64,000 bases of DNA. Origin: Monodelphis domestica (Eukaryota > Chordata > Mammalia > Didelphimorphia > Didelphidae). Positions within the stretch are counted from its first letter, which is position 1. Every line of letters begins with the position of its first letter. Of the stretch, positions 60,464 to 64,000 are shown in pieces. The notes beneath the pieces are model-generated. The model did no database searches. It had not been told where the DNA came from and saw nothing but the letters and a program-made list of their open reading frames with translations. Location: the NCBI RefSeq assembly GCF_027887165.1, contig NC_077227.1, forward strand, positions 64,304,607 through 64,368,606, in the 5' to 3' direction. The position numbers and the translations under genes were made by a program.

Positions 60464-61208
60464 ATTCTTCTTAGCAGCTTGAAATATTTTTACTTGATCT
60501 GATAGTTCTTGAATTTGGCTGTAACATTCCTGGGTGTTTTCAGTTGGGGATTAAGTACAGGAGGTGATCTGGGGGTTCTTTCAATCTCCACTTTTACAGC
60601 TTGTTCTAGAATATTGGGGCAGTTTTCTTGGATAATTTCCTGTAGGATGATGTACAGGCTTTTTCTTTTGACATGGTCTTCTGGTAGACCAATGATTCTT
60701 AAGTTGTCTCTCCTGGAATAATTTTCTAAATCTTCTGTTTTGTGAATGAGGTGTTTCACATTTTTCTCAATTTTTTCCATTCTTTTGATTTTGTTTTATA
60801 GTTTCCTGCTGCCTTGTGAAGTAGCTTGTTTCAAATTGTTGTATTCTGGTTTTTAATGACTGAATTTCATCCCTGGCTTTTTGGTCATCCTTCTCCTTCT
60901 GGTTTGATTTTCTTTGGAAGTCATCTTTTATCTTTTTTTGCCTCATCTTTCATTTCCTTTGCCTCATTTTCGAGCTGATTAATTTTGGCTTTCAAAACAC
61001 TATTTTCTGTTTCCAGATGACATATCTTGCTCTTTAAGTTCTTTTCCCCCTTGTCTTTAGGCTTTCTTACTTGTGTTTTGAATTGTATTTTGAGTTCTTC
61101 CAAAGCCTGTGGCCAATTTGCTGGAGTTTCTGTGTTTTTGTTTGATGTTCCCTTATCTTCCTCTGTTACATTTGCTCTTTTTTTCATTGACTGAATAGAG
61201 GCTGTCAA
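60464..61208 (-). pseudogene. L1-C ORF1 (broken)
   Basis: The N-terminal part (61208 to 60921) has a Lys-rich start and a coiled coil (LETENSVLKAKINQLENEA). The middle part (60780 to 60490) has YSRRDNLRIIGLPEDHVK, the RRM start. The two are in different frames and the C-terminal domain is cut off by the junction at 60463. The sequence is clearly different from L1-B ORF1, so it belongs to another L1 lineage. Confidence 0.85.
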
Positions 61209-61911
61209 TTGTAATTTCTTTTTTCTTTTTCTGTTGTTTTCTCATATTTGCCCACTTCTTTTCCCCCTGGACTTACCTGGACTCTTGCTCCACTCATTAA
61301 GTGTTGGATCTGTGGGTTTGGGCTTTTCTTTCAATCTTCACCTTTGGAGCTTAGCAAGGCTCTAAGAGCAGTCTGTGGGGGAGGGGTGATGGAGCTTGAG
61401 CTTTCCTGCCCTCTGAAGGCTTGATAAGATTAAGCCCAGTGCAGTTGAACTTGCAGAACTAGCTGTTCCCTAAGGCCAAAACTTTGGGAAGGGGGGGGGG
61501 GGAGAGGCAATATGGAGTATCTTGGCAGTGACTAGGCTGCCTGGTCTGCACTTCTTCTCCAGGTGCTTCCCCACCTTCTGTGTTCAAAGCCCTGATCCTG
61601 GCAGAGCTTTGCCCATAAGGTACTCCCTCCAGCCTAGTGTCCTGGCCCACCCAGAGATTGCAGCCACTGCTAAAAGCTCAGTACTGTATGTGGGGGAGGG
61701 GTCCTAAGATCTTCCTTTTTCCTTCCCATTAACCCGAGTGTTCTCAAATTCAGATTCTTTGGGGGTGTACTTTTAAAGTTGAGTTCAGCAGGAGGGATCC
61801 TTTGCTCTGTCTTGTTTTTAGGTTTGGAGCATTTTGTTTTTAATTGGTAAGGAAGGGTTTTCAGAGGTCTGAACTTTTGCTGCCTCTATGCTGCCATCTT
61901 GACTCCTCCTC
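61209..61911 (-). promoter_or_regulatory. L1-C 5' UTR
   Basis: About 0.7 kb. Its outer 60 bases resemble the L1-B 5' end (ggaagggttttc, tctgaactt, gccatctt); the inner part does not obviously align. A G-run of 13 lies at 61489-61501 on the plus strand. Confidence 0.75.
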
Positions 61912-62059
61912 CTTAGTATTGATTTTAAAAGAAAAGTTAGAGGCTTTTTTTAAATCCCTATACTGTCAGGCTCCAACCTACTATGTACCTACTAAATACC
62001 CAAGCACCTATTAGGTAGTAGGCACTTCAGACATATTTTTATCTTACTCTCCTTCATTA

Positions 62060-62480
62060 CTCCCTACTCTTTCCATTCCAGTCAAATTGGCCTGTGAGCA
62101 GTTCCTGGTAGAGATCATTCCATCTCTTCTTTCCATGCTGTCCTACAGCTGATGCCCATTCCTTGAGGATACTCTACTCCATTTTTGTTCAAGAAGATTC
62201 GGAGTCATGACCTAAAGGATACCTGATTTCTCTAATTGCTAGTGCTTTCTTCTTCTCCAAAGTATCTTCTAAATAGCCTGTAAGTTTTTCAAACTCAAAG
62301 ACGTTTTTTTCATTTTATCTTTGAGTCCCTGTAGCCTGGCACATAATGAGTACTTTATATTGCTTATTGAATTAAAAATCGTATCAAATCTCTCTTTCAT
62401 CTGCACTTGACAGCAAGTCTCATTCTCCCCATCATTGCTTTTTCTCTTCTTTGAGCTAATACAGCTAATAATCTGCCATC
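62060..62480 (+). repeat. L2-type LINE 3' fragment
   Basis: ccattccagtcaaattggcct, atgctgtcctacagctgatg and cctggcacataatgagtact follow the L2 3' end order. Confidence 0.65.
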
Positions 62481-62494
62481 ATCCTCTTATAAGT

Positions 62495-62690
62495 ATTTTT
62501 TAAATCTTTAACTTCTATTTTAGTGTCAATTCTAAGACAGAAAATTGGCAAGAGGTAAGTAGTTGGAGTTAAGTGACTTGACTAGGGCCACAAACCTAGG
62601 AAGTGTCTGAGACCAGATTTGAACCCAGTATCCCTTGTCTCTAGGCTTTCAATCCACTGAGCCACCTACTTTCCCCTTCCCCCCAAACAT
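62495..62690 (-). repeat. MAR1-type SINE
   Basis: caattctaagacagaaaattg, aggaagtgtctgagaccaga, atttgaacccagtatccct, ccactgagccacctac: a well-preserved minus-strand copy. Confidence 0.85.
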
Positions 62691-62741
62691 GTATTATTTT
62701 TTTAACCTTTACCTTCTGTCAGAATCATCTTAGAATCAATA

Positions 62742-62900
62742 TTATTTACTCCTTCTTTTCACATAGTCTAAGGTCCAACCATAATAGCATTAATAGCATT
62801 GCTCAGACATGACAAGATAGCTCCAGTCTCTGTGATTTGTATGGGCTGTTCCCTATGCCCTTTTCCTTTTCACATCTCCACTAATTGAAAGTACTCCCTC
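62742..62900 (+). repeat. L2 fragment paralogous to 58370-58540
   Basis: ctccttcttttcacatagtct, ggtccaaccataatagcatt, tgtgatttgtatgggctgtt. Roughly 85-90 percent like the copy at 58370, more than most L2 pairs. Confidence 0.7.
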
Positions 62901-62924
62901 CTTTCTCCCCCATTCAGAGATAGT

Positions 62925-64000
62925 AAAAAATTTTATTTGCATCATACATGTATTACACATGTATTACACACCTCTATGTTGGTCATTGTTGTAAGAGCAG
63001 TTATACAAAATCAAAATCCCAAAATAAAACAGTAAATACACCAATGGAAAAGATAGAATGCTTTGATCTGCATCCATTCAACAGTCCTGTCTCTGGAGAT
63101 GGCTAGCATTCCCATTCATAAATATTTTGGAATTGTCCCAGATCAATTCATTGCTGAGAATAGCCAAGTTTTCACAGTTGATCATCATACAATGCTACTG
63201 CTACTATGTACAATGTTCTCATTCTGCATCAGTTCATATAAATCTTTTCACCTTTTTATGAAATCATTTTATCATTTCTTATAGCATAATAATATCCCAT
63301 CACCAACGTGTACCACAATTTTTTCACCATTCCCCAACTGATGGACATCCCCTCAATTTTCAATTCTTTGCCATCTAATAAAGAGCTGCTATAAATATAT
63401 TTTTAAGTGTAAGTCATTTCCCCTTCTTTTATTATCTCTTTGGGATACAGACCTGACAGTGGTATTACAGGATGAAAGGATATGCTCAATTTTATGACCT
63501 TTAGGGCATAGCTCAAATTGCCCTCCAGAATGGTTATATCAGTTCACAACTTCACCAACAATGCATTAGTGTCCCAAATTTGTCATATCCCTATCAACGT
63601 TTATCACATTTATTTACAGCCATATTGGCCAATCTGATAAGTATAAGTTGGTATCTAAGAGTTGTTTTGATCTGCATTTCTCTAATCAAGAGTGGTTTAG
63701 ATCTTTTTTCATGTGATTATTGATAACTTTGACTTATTCATTTGAAAATTGCTTTTTCATATCCATTGACCATTGATCAGTTGGAGAATGGCTTTTATTC
63801 CTAAAAATTTGACTTAGTTCTTTATATATTTGAGAAATTAGACCTTTATCAGAGGCATTTGTTATAAAAGGTTTTCCCCAGTTTGTTGTAATCTTGATAA
63901 CACTGATTTTCTTTGAACAAAAGCTTTTTAATTAAATATAAGTAAAATAATTGATTTTACATCTATAATGATTTTTGTCTCTTGTTTGGACATAATTTTT
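62925..64000 (-). mobile_element. Old, degraded L1 (3' end), continues past window
   Basis: accacaattttttcaccattc, ttgccctccagaatggttata and gttggagaatggcttttatt give the ORF2 C-terminus in reverse, with a 3' UTR to the left. Diverged, no open frame. Confidence 0.85.

Larger units (their letters stand above)
58925..61911 (-). mobile_element. L1-C: complete 5' end, rearranged middle
   Basis: T-rich 3' end at 58926-58945; 3' UTR and ORF2 C-terminal half to about 60390; a junction of about 70 bp; then ORF1 and a 5' UTR ending with CAAGATGGC near the 5' end (about 61889-61901). Flanked by ttagtattgattt on both sides (13 bp). The right-hand flank gives TTTT/AAAA at the nick, a consensus L1 endonuclease site. 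Most of ORF2 is absent. The 60423-60463 part of the junction repeats target flank 58867-58907. Confidence 0.88.

Noticed and set aside
57000-64000. Search for SFTPD neck and lectin exons in intron 6
   Set aside because: No heptad-coding exon or C-type lectin motifs (EPN, WND) seen on the plus strand; the region is L1, L2 and SINE, so these exons lie beyond the window.

Overview
The window looks like nuclear DNA from a marsupial, most like a didelphid opossum. It has abundant L1 LINEs close to one consensus, many MIR/CORE-SINEs with marsupial-type tails, L2 remnants, a gammaretrovirus-like fossil, and widely spaced exons with vertebrate splice signals. The species call is inference from repeat style; no species-specific marker was checked.

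The only host gene family seen is the collectins, all on the + strand. At 47650-56551 lie the first coding exon and all four 117-bp collagen exons of surfactant protein D (SFTPD): signal peptide, the two N-terminal cysteines at mature positions 15 and 20, 59 Gly-X-Y triplets and an N-glycosylation site at mature Asn70. Intron 6 runs off the right edge, so the neck and lectin exons lie outside. About 20 kb upstream is a second, broken copy: a neck exon (26595-26681) and a C-type lectin exon (27466-27842) with good splice sites, two in-frame stops and a poly(A) signal. Further upstream is a tandem array of about 3.5-kb units (A from 1, B from 12800, C from 16303). Each carries a pair of collagen-type exons derived from SFTPD exons 5 and 6. 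All six exons are open and phase-compatible, but the Gly-X-Y rhythm is disturbed and the second exon ends in three consecutive cysteines. Between units these exons differ by 8-19 percent in most comparisons, while the introns between them differ by about 2 percent.

The array was later hit by L1s. A 5'-truncated L1 (L1-A) split units A and B with a 16-bp target duplication. A full-length L1 (L1-B, about 4675-11005, minus strand) then inserted into it with a 17-bp duplication. L1-B has intact ORF1 (307 aa) and ORF2 (1258 aa), a CpG-rich 5' UTR and a YY1-like motif at its 5' end. Between unit C and the neck exon is an LTR-retrovirus fossil (18113-25480, minus strand) with about 4 percent divergence between its LTRs and two small L1s inside its 3' LTR.

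The 28-47 kb interval is intergenic: two probable solo LTRs, several decayed L1s, SINEs and microsatellites, including a long GAAA tract about 0.56 kb upstream of SFTPD exon 2. SFTPD introns hold SINEs, an old L1, a decayed duplicate of the exon 2 end, and in intron 6 an L1 (58925-61911) with a true 5' end but a rearranged middle containing a copy of its own target flank.
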